DNA of 64,000 bases from Bacillus sp. M6-12 (GTDB lineage Bacteria; Bacillota; Bacilli; Bacillales; DSM-1321), in contig NZ_PGVF01000029.1 of assembly GCF_002860285.1 (NCBI RefSeq), positions 1-64,000 of the forward strand, in the 5' to 3' direction. The translations under genes and the position numbers were made by a program. Below the pieces are notes generated by a model. That model worked only from the letters and a program-made list of their open reading frames with translations. It had not been told where the DNA came from and made no database searches. This document shows positions 54,374 through 59,885 of the stretch, in pieces (the stretch's first letter is position 1; each line of letters opens with the position of its first letter).

Positions 54374-54449
54374 TGGTCGGACAGGCTGGAATCGAACCAG
54401 CGACACCAGGAGCTTCAATCCTGTGCTCTACCAACTGAGCTACTGTCCG
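54374..54449 (-). tRNA. tRNA-Phe(GAA), atypical
   Basis: Stem CAGGA/TCCTG, loop TTGAAGC, anticodon GAA. CCA encoded. It starts C1-G72 and has G37, unlike the standard tRNA-Phe at 59970 (G37 and C1-G72 are usual in tRNA-Pro). The amino acid is therefore less certain than the fold. Confidence 0.85.
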
Positions 54450-54471
54450 TAATGGATATAGGGAAAAGGAA

Positions 54472-54523
54472 GTAAGACGGACAGGTTTATTTAACAGATA
54501 AATGTAGTCTTACCAGCACCCCA
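54472..54523 (-). ncRNA. Armless tRNA-like hairpin with Asn(GTT)-type anticodon loop
   Basis: Minus strand: GTAAGAC, TACA, TTTAT-CTGTTAA-ATAAA, CCTGTCC, GTCTTAC. A 7-bp outer stem and a 5-bp stem with the same 7-nt loop as the array's tRNA-Asn genes (CTGTTAA) match tRNA acceptor and anticodon arms with D and T arms absent. Preceded by TGGGGTGCTG, which is also found before the next copy. No CCA. May be a tRNA mimic. Confidence 0.5.
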
Positions 54524-54557
54524 TATGTAATTTTTTATAAATAATAGAGAAAGAATA

Positions 54558-54607
54558 ATAAGACAGTCTTGTTCATTTGCAGTGAATGTAGTCTTATCAG
54601 CACCCCA
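54558..54607 (-). ncRNA. Armless tRNA-like hairpin with Cys(GCA)-type anticodon loop
   Basis: Minus strand: ATAAGAC outer stem with GTCTTAT, inner TTCA-CTGCAAA-TGAA. Relative to the previous copy the outer pair G-C has become A-T on both sides, a compensatory change that supports a real RNA helix. Same TGGGGTGCTG leader. The loop has C32, T33 and A37-A38 like a real anticodon loop. Confidence 0.5.
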
Positions 54608-54617
54608 TTAATATGTA

Positions 54618-54708
54618 TGGCAGAGGAGATGGGATTTGAACCCACGCCAGAACATTGTCCTGCTACTTGATTTCCAATCAAGCCCCTTGACCGCTTGGGT
54701 ACTCCTCT
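54618..54708 (-). tRNA. tRNA-Ser(GGA)
   Basis: Stem CTTGA/TCAAG, loop TTGGAAA, anticodon GGA for TCC/TCT. Long variable arm, discriminator G, CCA encoded. Confidence 0.95.
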
Positions 54709-54709
54709 A

Positions 54710-54796
54710 TGGTGGGTAGGGAGAGATTTGAACTCCCAATGTATCTTACGTCATAGTTTTACAGACTACTTGCTTCACCAGTTTGCATACCTACCC
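54710..54796 (-). tRNA. tRNA-Tyr(GTA), copy 1
   Basis: Loop CTGTAAA, anticodon GTA. Class II variable arm, acceptor GGGTAGG perfect, discriminator A, CCA encoded. Confidence 0.95.
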
Positions 54797-54874
54797 AAAT
54801 GAATTAAAATAATGAACTTTACATTGTTTTTCTCGTCACTACTCGTTGTGACACACTTTATTTTAAAATTATTA

Positions 54875-54960
54875 TGGTGGAGAGAGAGGGATTTGAACCC
54901 CCGAAACCTTACGGTGACAGATTTACAGTCTGTTGCGTTTAACCACTTCGCTACCTCTCC
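54875..54960 (-). tRNA. tRNA-Tyr(GTA), copy 2
   Basis: Stem ACAGA/TCTGT, loop CTGTAAA. Acceptor and variable arm differ from copy 1, so it is not a recent duplicate. CCA encoded. First tRNA after an internal promoter. Confidence 0.95.
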
Positions 54961-54972
54961 ATGTATATAGTA

Positions 54973-55002
54973 ATTATACCTACTTTTGTTGACTATTGTC
55001 AA
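54973..55002 (-). promoter_or_regulatory. Internal promoter of the tRNA array
   Basis: Minus strand TTGACA, 18-bp spacer beginning ATAGTCAAC, TATAAT, about 12 nt before tRNA-Tyr copy 2. A near-perfect sigma-A promoter with the recurrent ATTGACAATAGTCAA palindrome over the -35. Confidence 0.85.
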
Positions 55003-55020
55003 TATAAAAGTAAAATTTTT

Positions 55021-55096
55021 TGGGGTGAACAGAGGGAATCGAACCCTCACTTTCAGAACCACAATCTGACGTACTAACCGTTATACTATGAACACC
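55021..55096 (-). tRNA. tRNA-His(GTG)
   Basis: Stem TCAGA/TCTGA, loop TTGTGGT, anticodon GTG. Extra 5' G opposite C73, the His hallmark; CCA encoded. Two adjacent T-T mismatches sit in the middle of the acceptor stem. Confidence 0.9.
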
Positions 55097-55108
55097 ATTT
55101 TATTATTT

Positions 55109-55195
55109 TGGTGTCGGAGGTGGGACTCGAACCCACACGCCACAAAGGACACAGGAGCCTAAATCCTGCACGTCTGCCAATTCCGTCACTCCGAC
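55109..55195 (-). tRNA. tRNA-Leu(TAG)
   Basis: Stem CAGGA/TCCTG, loop TTTAGGC, anticodon TAG for CTA. Class II arm; acceptor GTCGGAG perfect; CCA encoded. Confidence 0.95.
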
Positions 55196-55215
55196 ATATT
55201 TATATTTTATTAAGC

Positions 55216-55382
55216 AGGGGCTTAAAGGAGTCGAACCCATACTTCTGCTTTCCCAAGAAACTATCTATTTCGTGCATGTCATGTCAAGTTTCCTTTCTTC
55301 CTTTTCTGAAAAATATGCACATTTCTCTTCCAACTTAGAAATAAAGGTATAAGCAACGTACTTCCTATTATACGAAAGCCCC
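55216..55382 (-). ncRNA. Interrupted tRNA-like RNA (167 nt)
   Basis: GGGGCTT pairs perfectly with AAGCCCC, the D region TCGTATAATAGGAAGTACG and T loop GGTTCGACTCC are tRNA-like, and the length is 167 nt with about 90 nt extra. One reading puts the extra DNA inside the anticodon arm (TGCTT pairing AAGCA around it). The other puts it between the D arm and a local arm GTTT-CTTGGGA-AAGC, whose loop matches tRNA-Pro(TGG). The T stem has a mismatch and CCA is not encoded. Too short for a group I or II intron. It lies in line between tRNA-Leu and tRNA-Met. Confidence 0.55.
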
Positions 55383-55387
55383 ATAAT

Positions 55388-55462
55388 TGGTTTCAGGGGA
55401 GGGAGTCGAACCCTCAATCTCTGGATAATGAGTCCAGCGTTTTACCATTACACTACCCTGCA
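55388..55462 (-). tRNA. tRNA with CAT anticodon (Met or Ile2), copy 1
   Basis: Stem CTGGA/TCCAG, loop CTCATTA. Acceptor TGCAGGG/CCCTGAA with a G2-A71 mismatch; CCA encoded. Lacks the three G-C pairs of an initiator anticodon stem; whether C34 is lysidine-modified (Ile) cannot be told. Confidence 0.9.
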
Positions 55463-55473
55463 ATAATAATAGA

Positions 55474-55545
55474 CGATGGATAGGGGAATTGAACCCCTGT
55501 TTCTCGGTAGACAGCCGAGTGTAATAACCATTATACGAATCCACC
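55474..55545 (-). tRNA. tRNA-Asp(GTC), copy 1
   Basis: Stem CTCGG/CCGAG, loop CTGTCTA. Acceptor has G-T wobble; discriminator G; CCA not encoded here but is in copies 2 and 3. Confidence 0.94.
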
Positions 55546-55550
55546 ATAAT

Positions 55551-55627
55551 TGGTAGGGAATATCCGATTTGAACGGATGACCTCTTGGATGTAAGCCAAG
55601 TGCTCTAACCAACTGAGCTAATCCCCT
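55551..55627 (-). tRNA. tRNA-Val(TAC)
   Basis: Stem CTTGG/CCAAG, loop CTTACAT, anticodon TAC for GTA/GTG. CCA encoded. The only Val tRNA here. Confidence 0.95.
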
Positions 55628-55628
55628 A

Positions 55629-55705
55629 TGGTCAAGATAGCAGGACTTGAACCTGCGACCCCTGCATCCCAAATGCAGTGCTCTACCAAACTGAGCTATA
55701 TCTTG
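55629..55705 (-). tRNA. tRNA-Pro(TGG), copy 1
   Basis: Stem CTGCA/TGCAG, loop TTTGGGA. C1-G72, discriminator A, CCA encoded. Nearly identical to the copy at 61046. Confidence 0.96.
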
Positions 55706-55710
55706 ATAGT

Positions 55711-55795
55711 TGGTGTCGAAAGAGGGAGTCGAACCCTCACGCCCGAAGGCAATAGATTTTGAGTCTATCGTGTCTGCCAATTCCACCATTTCGAC
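55711..55795 (-). tRNA. tRNA-Leu(CAA)
   Basis: Stem ATAGA/TCTAT, loop CTCAAAA, anticodon CAA for TTG. Class II arm, CCA encoded. Confidence 0.95.
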
Positions 55796-55819
55796 ATCAT
55801 GTTAGGTATTAAAATTTAT

Positions 55820-55897
55820 TGGTGGGACTGGAAGGATTTGAACCTTCGACCCTCCGATTAAAAGTCGGATGCTCTAAAACCACTGAGCTACAGTCCC
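55820..55897 (-). tRNA. tRNA-Lys(TTT), copy 1
   Basis: Stem TCCGA/TCGGA, loop CTTTTAA. CCA encoded. The D loop has one extra T compared with copy 2. Confidence 0.95.
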
Positions 55898-55901
55898 GAA
55901 T

Positions 55902-55979
55902 ATTACTACTTGCGTGGGAGTTCACCCACCGTTGTCGATTTACAGTCGTTGTCGCCATTTGCAGTGAACAAGTAGTAAT
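55902..55979 (-). ncRNA. 78-nt three-hairpin RNA with Cys- and Tyr-type anticodon loops
   Basis: An 11-bp closing stem (ATTACTACTTG with CAAGTAGTAAT) encloses three hairpins: TCA-CTGCAAA-TGG (loop as in Cys GCA), CGA-CTGTAAA-TCG (loop as in the Tyr tRNAs) and GTGGG-TGAACT-CCCAC. CATTTGCAGTGAA is shared with the armless hairpin at 54558. tRNA-sized and placed between two tRNA-Lys genes, but the inner stems are only 3 bp and there is no T loop. A multi-loop tRNA mimic is one reading. Confidence 0.45.
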
Positions 55980-55982
55980 TAA

Positions 55983-56056
55983 TGGGTGTAGAAGGACTTG
56001 AACCTTCGACTCCCTGATTAAAAGTCAGGTGCTCTAACCAACTGAGCTATACACCC
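55983..56056 (-). tRNA. tRNA-Lys(TTT), copy 2
   Basis: Stem CCTGA/TCAGG, loop CTTTTAA, acceptor GGGTGTA perfect. CCA not encoded. Confidence 0.95.
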
Positions 56057-56065
56057 AAAATAATA

Positions 56066-56141
56066 TGGTGGGTATGGTAGGACTTGAACCTACGACCATC
56101 TGATTATGATTCAGACACTCTACCAACTGAGCTACACACCC
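56066..56141 (-). tRNA. tRNA with CAT anticodon (probably elongator Met), copy 2
   Basis: Stem TCTGA/TCAGA, loop ATCATAA, CCA encoded, discriminator A. Normal 1-72 pair, so not an initiator; elongator Met is favoured over Ile2. Confidence 0.92.
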
Positions 56142-56174
56142 ATTTTTAGGAAAGGGAACAAGTCCCTTTCATGA

Positions 56175-56606
56175 TTACGCCAAGCGTTGTTTAATGAGTT
56201 GAGATAGAAGACCGTTGTCCACTTTACCATTCAATGCTGGTTTTGCGATTTTCATGGCTTCTCCCATTGTCATTCCTTTTTGAACACCAAGCGTATCCAA
56301 TTCTTTTTCAATTTCTTCTTTTGATAGTTGTTTTGGCAAGTAGGCTTCGATAATTTCAATCTTTGCTTTTTCTTGCTCTACAATATCTGGTCGATTTGCT
56401 TTTTCAGCTTCAGCCAAAGATTGTTTTGTTTGCTTCAACTCACGCTGAACAATTGCCAATTCTTCTGCTTCTGTTAGTTCAGAACGCTTTTCTTTTTCTG
56501 CACTTGTTAGTCCAGCTTTGATAAGAGTAAGAACTCCTTTTTTCAGCGTTTCTTTGTTACGCATAGCATTTTTCAAATCTTCCATAATCCGTTTTTGCAA
56601 CGTCAT
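56175..56606 (-). CDS. yqeY: GatB/YqeY domain protein
   Basis: 143 aa, the size of stand-alone YqeY (about 148). MTLQKRIMEDLKNAMRNKE, KAEIEIIEAYLPKQLS-like and TMGEAMKIAKPALNGKVDN segments match the YqeY family, which shares its fold with the tail of the tRNA-dependent amidotransferase subunit GatB. The ATG at 56606 follows AGAAGGT; an extension to 56645 lacks a site. It sits inside the tRNA array, so a tRNA-linked role is plausible although the family's function is unsettled. Confidence 0.9.
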   Translation of the reverse strand: MTLQKRIMEDLKNAMRNKETLKKGVLTLIKAGLTSAEKEKRSELTEAEELAIVQRELKQTKQSLAEAEKANRPDIVEQEKAKIEIIEAYLPKQLSKEEIEKELDTLGVQKGMTMGEAMKIAKPALNGKVDNGLLSQLIKQRLA

Positions 56607-56719
56607 ATTATTTACCTTCTTTCTGGTATGTAGTGTATCTATCACTTACTTCATAATATACTACATTTAATTTTTTGTCAAGTATTTTTTACAAAATTAC
56701 TTTTTAGTATTTATTGGAT

Positions 56720-56793
56720 TGGTGGAGCATGAGAGAATCGAACTCTCAAATTCGACTTGCAAAGCCGATGTTATCCCATTTAACTAATGCCCC
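56720..56793 (-). tRNA. tRNA-Ala(TGC)
   Basis: Stem TCGGC/GTCGA with a G-T pair, loop TTTGCAA. Acceptor GGGGCAT with a G-T wobble near the top; CCA encoded. The only clear Ala tRNA. Confidence 0.93.
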
Positions 56794-56795
56794 AT

Positions 56796-56873
56796 TGGTT
56801 GCAGAGAGGGGAATCGAACCCCTCTTGTAAGGATATGAGCCTCACCAGACTAATCCAAGCCTTGCCCTCTGCT
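56796..56873 (-). tRNA. tRNA with CAT anticodon, copy 3 (possible initiator)
   Basis: Stem TGAGG/CCTTA, loop CTCATAT, CCA encoded. Positions 1 and 72 read A-A, an unpaired end like that of initiator tRNAs, but the triple G-C anticodon stem is missing and the D arm is weak. Initiator identity is possible, not shown. Confidence 0.82.
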
Positions 56874-56882
56874 ATAATAAGA

Positions 56883-56957
56883 TGGTAGCGTGTGAGGGAA
56901 TCGAACCCTCGATATTCGGTAGAAAGCCGAATGTCTTAACCACTTGACCAACACGCC
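56883..56957 (-). tRNA. tRNA-Glu(TTC), copy 1
   Basis: Stem TTCGG/CCGAA, loop CTTTCTA. Acceptor begins with a G-T pair; CCA encoded. Confidence 0.95.
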
Positions 56958-56966
56958 AAAATAATA

Positions 56967-57060
56967 TGGAGGAGAGTAGGAGACTCGAACTCCTAAGCCG
57001 AGCTACTAACTCGACACGCTGGTTTTCAAGACCAGTGCCTTACCATTAGGCTAACTCTCC
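56967..57060 (-). tRNA. tRNA-Ser(TGA)
   Basis: Stem CTGGT/ACCAG, loop CTTGAAA, anticodon TGA for TCA. Long variable arm; CCA encoded. Discriminator reads T, where Ser tRNAs normally have G. Confidence 0.92.
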
Positions 57061-57067
57061 ATATAAA

Positions 57068-57139
57068 CGCCCTCTAAAGGATTTGAACCTCTTCTAAATG
57101 TTCCGTAGACATTCGTGCTATCCGTTACACTAAGAGGGC
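57068..57139 (-). tRNA. tRNA-Arg(ACG)
   Basis: Stem AATGT/ACATT, loop CTACGGA, anticodon ACG for CGN. Discriminator G, CCA not encoded. The only Arg tRNA; none for AGA/AGG is seen. Confidence 0.93.
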
Positions 57140-57144
57140 ATGAT

Positions 57145-57219
57145 TGGTAGGGTATGTGGGAATCGAACCCACGTTATCCGATAGAAAGTCGGATGTCTTA
57201 GCCACTTGACCAATACCCC
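57145..57219 (-). tRNA. tRNA-Glu(TTC), copy 2
   Basis: Stem TCCGA/TCGGA, loop CTTTCTA; CCA encoded. Confidence 0.95.
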
Positions 57220-57224
57220 ATAAT

Positions 57225-57298
57225 TGGTGACACGTAGGGGAGTCGAACCCCTGATTTCGCATAGAAAGTGCGATGTCTTACCGCTTGACCAACGTGCC
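57225..57298 (-). tRNA. tRNA-Glu(TTC), copy 3
   Basis: Stem TCGCA/TGCGA, loop CTTTCTA; CCA encoded. Stems differ among the three Glu copies while loops are identical. Confidence 0.95.
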
Positions 57299-57303
57299 AA
57301 ATT

Positions 57304-57483
57304 TTACTTGTTTCTTTTTTTTATTAATTTTGTTACATTAGATTTCGGAGTCCAGCAATCAAAAGAGTAATGTGTTTTGGTATCAAACCCTAATCGTTTA
57401 CAGCGATAAGTCATACCGTTTTTCTCTCTCTTTGCTTCAAAATGGATACAGGTTGCACAACAATGGTACTTATTTGTTTCCAT
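57304..57483 (-). CDS. Small Cys-rich protein (59 aa), zinc-binding-like
   Basis: ATG with GAAAGGAG upstream. CCATC near residues 8-12 plus two later Cys (YRC, FDC-WTP) can form one zinc site. Basic C-terminus (KKRNK). Located between tRNA-Glu copy 3 and the next protein gene, on the same strand as the array. No family named; similar Cys-rich miniproteins occur in Bacillus phages and plasmids. Confidence 0.65.
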   Translation of the reverse strand: METNKYHCCATCIHFEAKREKNGMTYRCKRLGFDTKTHYSFDCWTPKSNVTKLIKKRNK

Positions 57484-57634
57484 ACATAACTCCTTTCTAA
57501 TCTAATCATATTGGTAAAGCCTACCTTACGGTGAATGAATCCGTCAGAGCTTTTTTCCAGCTTGTGTTTTCCTATTTTTCTACCATTCTTTTAAGAAAAA
57601 AGTTACACTTTGCGAACCAGCTATGTTATGTAGT

Positions 57635-57666
57635 GATAAGGCTGATTAAAAATTCAGCATCTTATC
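57635..57666 (-). ncRNA. Hairpin with TTT-containing loop, acceptor-plus-anticodon-arm layout
   Basis: Minus strand GATAAG pairs CTTATC and GCTGA pairs TCAGC with an 8-nt loop ATTTTTAA. No T run follows, so it is a poor terminator for the upstream membrane gene. The layout recalls the armless hairpins at 54472 and 54558, with a Lys-like loop one base too long. Confidence 0.35.
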
Positions 57667-57677
57667 AACTCAACTCA

Positions 57678-57926
57678 TTATTCATTATCTTTGTTGCGAA
57701 ATGGGAAGTTTGACCCACCACCTTCGCCTCTATCTTCTTCGTTATCACGAACAACTTTAGATAATACGAAAGCAGAATAAACAGCCCAAATGAAAATCCC
57801 TGCATAATAGCCTTTCTCTACTAACACCCACTCCGTATTCCAAATGGCTATAAGGAAGAACCCAACTGCCAAAATGAATGAAGCCCATGATAGAAAAGTA
57901 AATGCTGTAGTATTACGTTTTTTCAA
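57678..57926 (-). CDS. YiaA/YiaB-family two-helix membrane protein
   Basis: 82 aa, TTG start 10 nt after AAAGGAGGTG. Helices at about 8-28 and 38-57, with SWASFILAVGFFLIAIWN and EKGYYAGIFIWAVYSAFVLSKVVRDNEED matching the YiaAB two-helix family. Function of the family is unknown. Embedded in the tRNA array on the same strand. Confidence 0.85.
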   Translation of the reverse strand: MKKRNTTAFTFLSWASFILAVGFFLIAIWNTEWVLVEKGYYAGIFIWAVYSAFVLSKVVRDNEEDRGEGGGSNFPFRNKDNE

Positions 57927-57987
57927 ATAATTTCACCTCCTTTCGCTATGTACAAGCATTGGTATTACTAATGCGAAAGGTATGTAG

Positions 57988-58061
57988 TGGGAGAAAGAGG
58001 ACTTGAACCTCCGACCTCACCCTTATCAGGGGTGTGCTCTAACCAACTGAGCTATTCTCCC
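57988..58061 (-). tRNA. tRNA-Ile(GAT)
   Basis: Stem CACCC/GGGTG, loop CTGATAA. Acceptor GGGAGAA perfect, discriminator A, CCA not encoded. Confidence 0.95.
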
Positions 58062-58069
58062 ATATCAAA

Positions 58070-58153
58070 TGCAGGAAGGGGGAGTCGAACCCCCACGTTC
58101 CGAAGAACAACGGATTTTAAGTCCGTTACGTCTGCCAGTTCCGTCACTCCTAC
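58070..58153 (-). tRNA. tRNA-Leu(TAA), copy 1
   Basis: Stem ACGGA/TCCGT, loop CTTAAAA, anticodon TAA for TTA. Class II arm, CCA not encoded. Confidence 0.95.
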
Positions 58154-58182
58154 ATGTATAAATTTATTAAAATGAATGTGCT

Positions 58183-58692
58183 TTAACTTTTATTTGTTTG
58201 TTTGTTAATTCGTAAAACAATTGGATAAATAACACCCATAACCAATGAATTGACCACTGCTGTTGGAAGAACTACTGCACTAAACAAAGCGATAAATGGT
58301 GCTGGTAATTCAGACATTAGTAATGCACTTCCTAAGAAAATGCTTCCGCTCACGATTGTTCCAACAAACGTAAATGCCAATGTAACGAATGGCTTGTCTT
58401 TATATTTTTTCATGGTAAGAACCAGAATAAAAAATACAAGGGCTGTTATACCTTTATCAACAATATTCGGAATTTGTCCTGCAGGAAATGTAGTTGTAAA
58501 TGCTGATAATAGACCAGCGACACTTCCTAATAAAAATACATGCTTGATAGAAGGGAAGGCTAAAATCCCGACAAACATCATGACCAGAAAAATATCTGGT
58601 TTCATACCGAAGAAAAATCCTGGTATAACTGCATGTAGTACAAATCCTAATCCCATTAATAAGGACATAAAGACTAAATCTCTTGTTTTCAA
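58183..58692 (-). CDS. trpP: Tryptophan transporter TrpP
   Basis: 169 aa, about five helices, close in pattern to Bacillus TrpP (VIPGFFFGMKPDIFLVMMF, FPAGQIPNIVDKGITALVFF). The TTG start at 58692 after AAAGGTGAG gives the family start MKTRDLVFM; the longer GTG reading at 58707 overlaps the ribosome site. It would import tryptophan. Two tRNA-Trp genes are in the same array. No TRAP-type repeat series is evident in the short leader. Confidence 0.9.
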   Translation of the reverse strand: MKTRDLVFMSLLMGLGFVLHAVIPGFFFGMKPDIFLVMMFVGILAFPSIKHVFLLGSVAGLLSAFTTTFPAGQIPNIVDKGITALVFFILVLTMKKYKDKPFVTLAFTFVGTIVSGSIFLGSALLMSELPAPFIALFSAVVLPTAVVNSLVMGVIYPIVLRINKQTNKS

Positions 58693-58739
58693 CTCAACTT
58701 CACTCACCTTTCTATTCTCAACTTGTCTAATCTAAACTT

Positions 58740-58814
58740 TGGCTGGAGGGGTAGGGGTCGAACCTACGATGACTGGATTCAAAGTCCAGTGCCTTACCAC
58801 TTGGCTACCCCCCA
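58740..58814 (-). tRNA. tRNA-Gln(TTG), copy 1
   Basis: Stem CTGGA/TCCAG, loop CTTTGAA, T1-A72 pair typical of Gln, discriminator G, CCA encoded. Confidence 0.95.
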
Positions 58815-58827
58815 ATAATAGAGGAAA

Positions 58828-59088
58828 TTAATCCTCTAAAATATAATGAGTTAGTTGATAATGAGCTTGTATTTGCTTTACTTTGTCTTTATGAGAAAGT
58901 TCGTCATATGATTTTCTTCGACACATTGGACAGGAGCAATGGATTTTACCTTTCGCTAATTGTCCTTTTCTTCTTTCCTCATAGATTTCATTGGCTTCTT
59001 TTGCTCCAAAGCGTTTTTTCTGAATTTGATACTTACGCTTTATTGCTCTTTCTCTTTGTTCACGATAATATCCACGATTTCTTTTCAC
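58828..59088 (-). CDS. Small basic zinc-finger-like protein
   Basis: 86 aa, GTG start 8 nt after AAGGAGAG. Very basic N-terminal helix (KRNRGYYREQRERAIKRKYQ) and CSCPMCRRKSYDELSHKDK, a CxxC with nearby His. Probably binds RNA or DNA. Similar short CPMCRRK proteins are known from Bacillus genomes and phages. Longer reading to 59148 lacks a ribosome site. Confidence 0.7.
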   Translation of the reverse strand: MKRNRGYYREQRERAIKRKYQIQKKRFGAKEANEIYEERRKGQLAKGKIHCSCPMCRRKSYDELSHKDKVKQIQAHYQLTHYILED

Positions 59089-59118
59089 TTTTACTCTCTC
59101 CTTGACTGTATTTACAAA

Positions 59119-59159
59119 GCCTGTAAAGAAGTTCAAGGAATGTTTCATCCCTTACAGGC
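59119..59159 (-). other. Composite hairpin between protein and tRNA genes
   Basis: GCCTGTA pairs TACAGGC and inside it AGGGA pairs TTCCT with a 7-nt loop TGAAACA. Same outer-plus-inner stem plan as the armless hairpins but the loop lacks the conserved T33. May be a processing site. Confidence 0.35.
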
Positions 59160-59224
59160 AATGTATGATTTCAAGGAAAGAAATCAACATTGTGTTCAAA
59201 GCTATCATCCTTTCATGGATAATT

Positions 59225-59299
59225 TGGTTGGGGAGGAAGGGGTCGAACCTTCGCATCCTGGAGTCAAAGTCCAGAGCCTTACCACTTGGCTACTCCCCA
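59225..59299 (-). tRNA. tRNA-Gln(TTG), copy 2
   Basis: Stem CTGGA/TCCAG, loop CTTTGAC, T1-A72 pair, discriminator A, CCA encoded. Confidence 0.94.
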
Positions 59300-59304
59300 A
59301 TAGT

Positions 59305-59349
59305 GAGGCTTCTAATAAGATGTTTTTCACCTTATTACGGGGTTGCCTC
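59305..59349 (-). other. Composite hairpin within the array
   Basis: GAGGC pairs GCCTC and encloses TAATAAG/CTTATTA with an 11-nt A-rich loop; connectors are 7 and 3 nt. It fills part of the 98-nt gap between tRNA-Gln and tRNA-Gly. No T run, so not a clear terminator. Confidence 0.35.
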
Positions 59350-59397
59350 TTGCCCTAATCTGTTTATCAGTTCTTCACCGAAGGGACTTTCACCCAA

Positions 59398-59468
59398 AGC
59401 GGATGAAGGGAATCGAACCCTCACCGACTGGTTGGAAGCCAGTCATTCTACCGTTAAACTACATCCGC
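59398..59468 (-). tRNA. tRNA-Gly(TCC), copy 2
   Basis: Stem ACTGG/CCAGT, loop CTTCCAA, discriminator T, CCA not encoded. Confidence 0.95.
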
Positions 59469-59480
59469 ATAAATCATATT

Positions 59481-59554
59481 TGGCAGGGGCAGTAGGAGTT
59501 GAACCCACATCTTCGGTTTTGGAGACCGACATTCTACCATTGAACTATACCCCT
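59481..59554 (-). tRNA. tRNA-Trp(CCA), copy 1
   Basis: Stem TCGGT/ACCGA, loop CTCCAAA, discriminator G, CCA encoded. Confidence 0.96.
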
Positions 59555-59555
59555 A

Positions 59556-59634
59556 TGGTCGGGAAGACAGGACTTGAACCTGCGACCCCACGCTCCCAAA
59601 GCGTGTGCTCTAAACCAAACTGAGCTACTTCCCG
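59556..59634 (-). tRNA. tRNA-Pro(TGG), copy 2
   Basis: Stem CACGC/GCGTG, loop TTTGGGA, C1-G72, CCA encoded. Extra bases in the D loop make it 79 nt. Confidence 0.95.
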
Positions 59635-59640
59635 ATAATT

Positions 59641-59715
59641 TGGCTCTGGTAGTAGGACTCGAACCTACAACATTTGCATTAACAGTGCAACGCTCTACCA
59701 TTGAGCTATACCAGA
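59641..59715 (-). tRNA. tRNA-Asn(GTT), copy 1
   Basis: Stem TTGCA/TGCAA, loop CTGTTAA, discriminator G, CCA encoded. Sequence identical to the copy at 61128. Confidence 0.96.
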
Positions 59716-59721
59716 ATAATT

Positions 59722-59796
59722 TGGCTCAGAAGGTGGGACTCGAACCCACAACCCCTCGATTAACAGTCGAGTTCTCTACCATTGAGATACTTCTGA
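59722..59796 (-). tRNA. tRNA-Asn(GTT), copy 2
   Basis: Stem CTCGA/TCGAG, loop CTGTTAA, discriminator G, CCA encoded. Confidence 0.96.
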
Positions 59797-59803
59797 ATAA
59801 TGT

Positions 59804-59879
59804 TGGTGCTGGAAATAGGATTTGAACCTACAACCCCCTGATTACAAGTCAGGTGCTCTGCCAATTGAGCTATTCCAGC
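59804..59879 (-). tRNA. tRNA-Thr(TGT), copy 1
   Basis: Stem CCTGA/TCAGG, loop CTTGTAA, acceptor GCTGGAA perfect, CCA encoded. Confidence 0.96.
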
Positions 59880-59885
59880 ATATTT

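Noticed and set aside
53937-55382. Group I or group II introns in the interrupted tRNA-like RNAs
   Set aside because: Inserts are about 50-95 nt, far below the size needed for a catalytic core, and no conserved core elements are seen.
55448-55789. Long reading frames across tRNA genes (GLEPTR, RSVAEHS-like and AQFGRALHLGC peptides)
   Set aside because: These are translations of tRNA genes, a well-known source of false proteins; they follow tRNA spacing and have no ribosome sites.
58250-58735. 161-codon plus ORF opposite trpP
   Set aside because: Exactly antisense to a clear TrpP family member.
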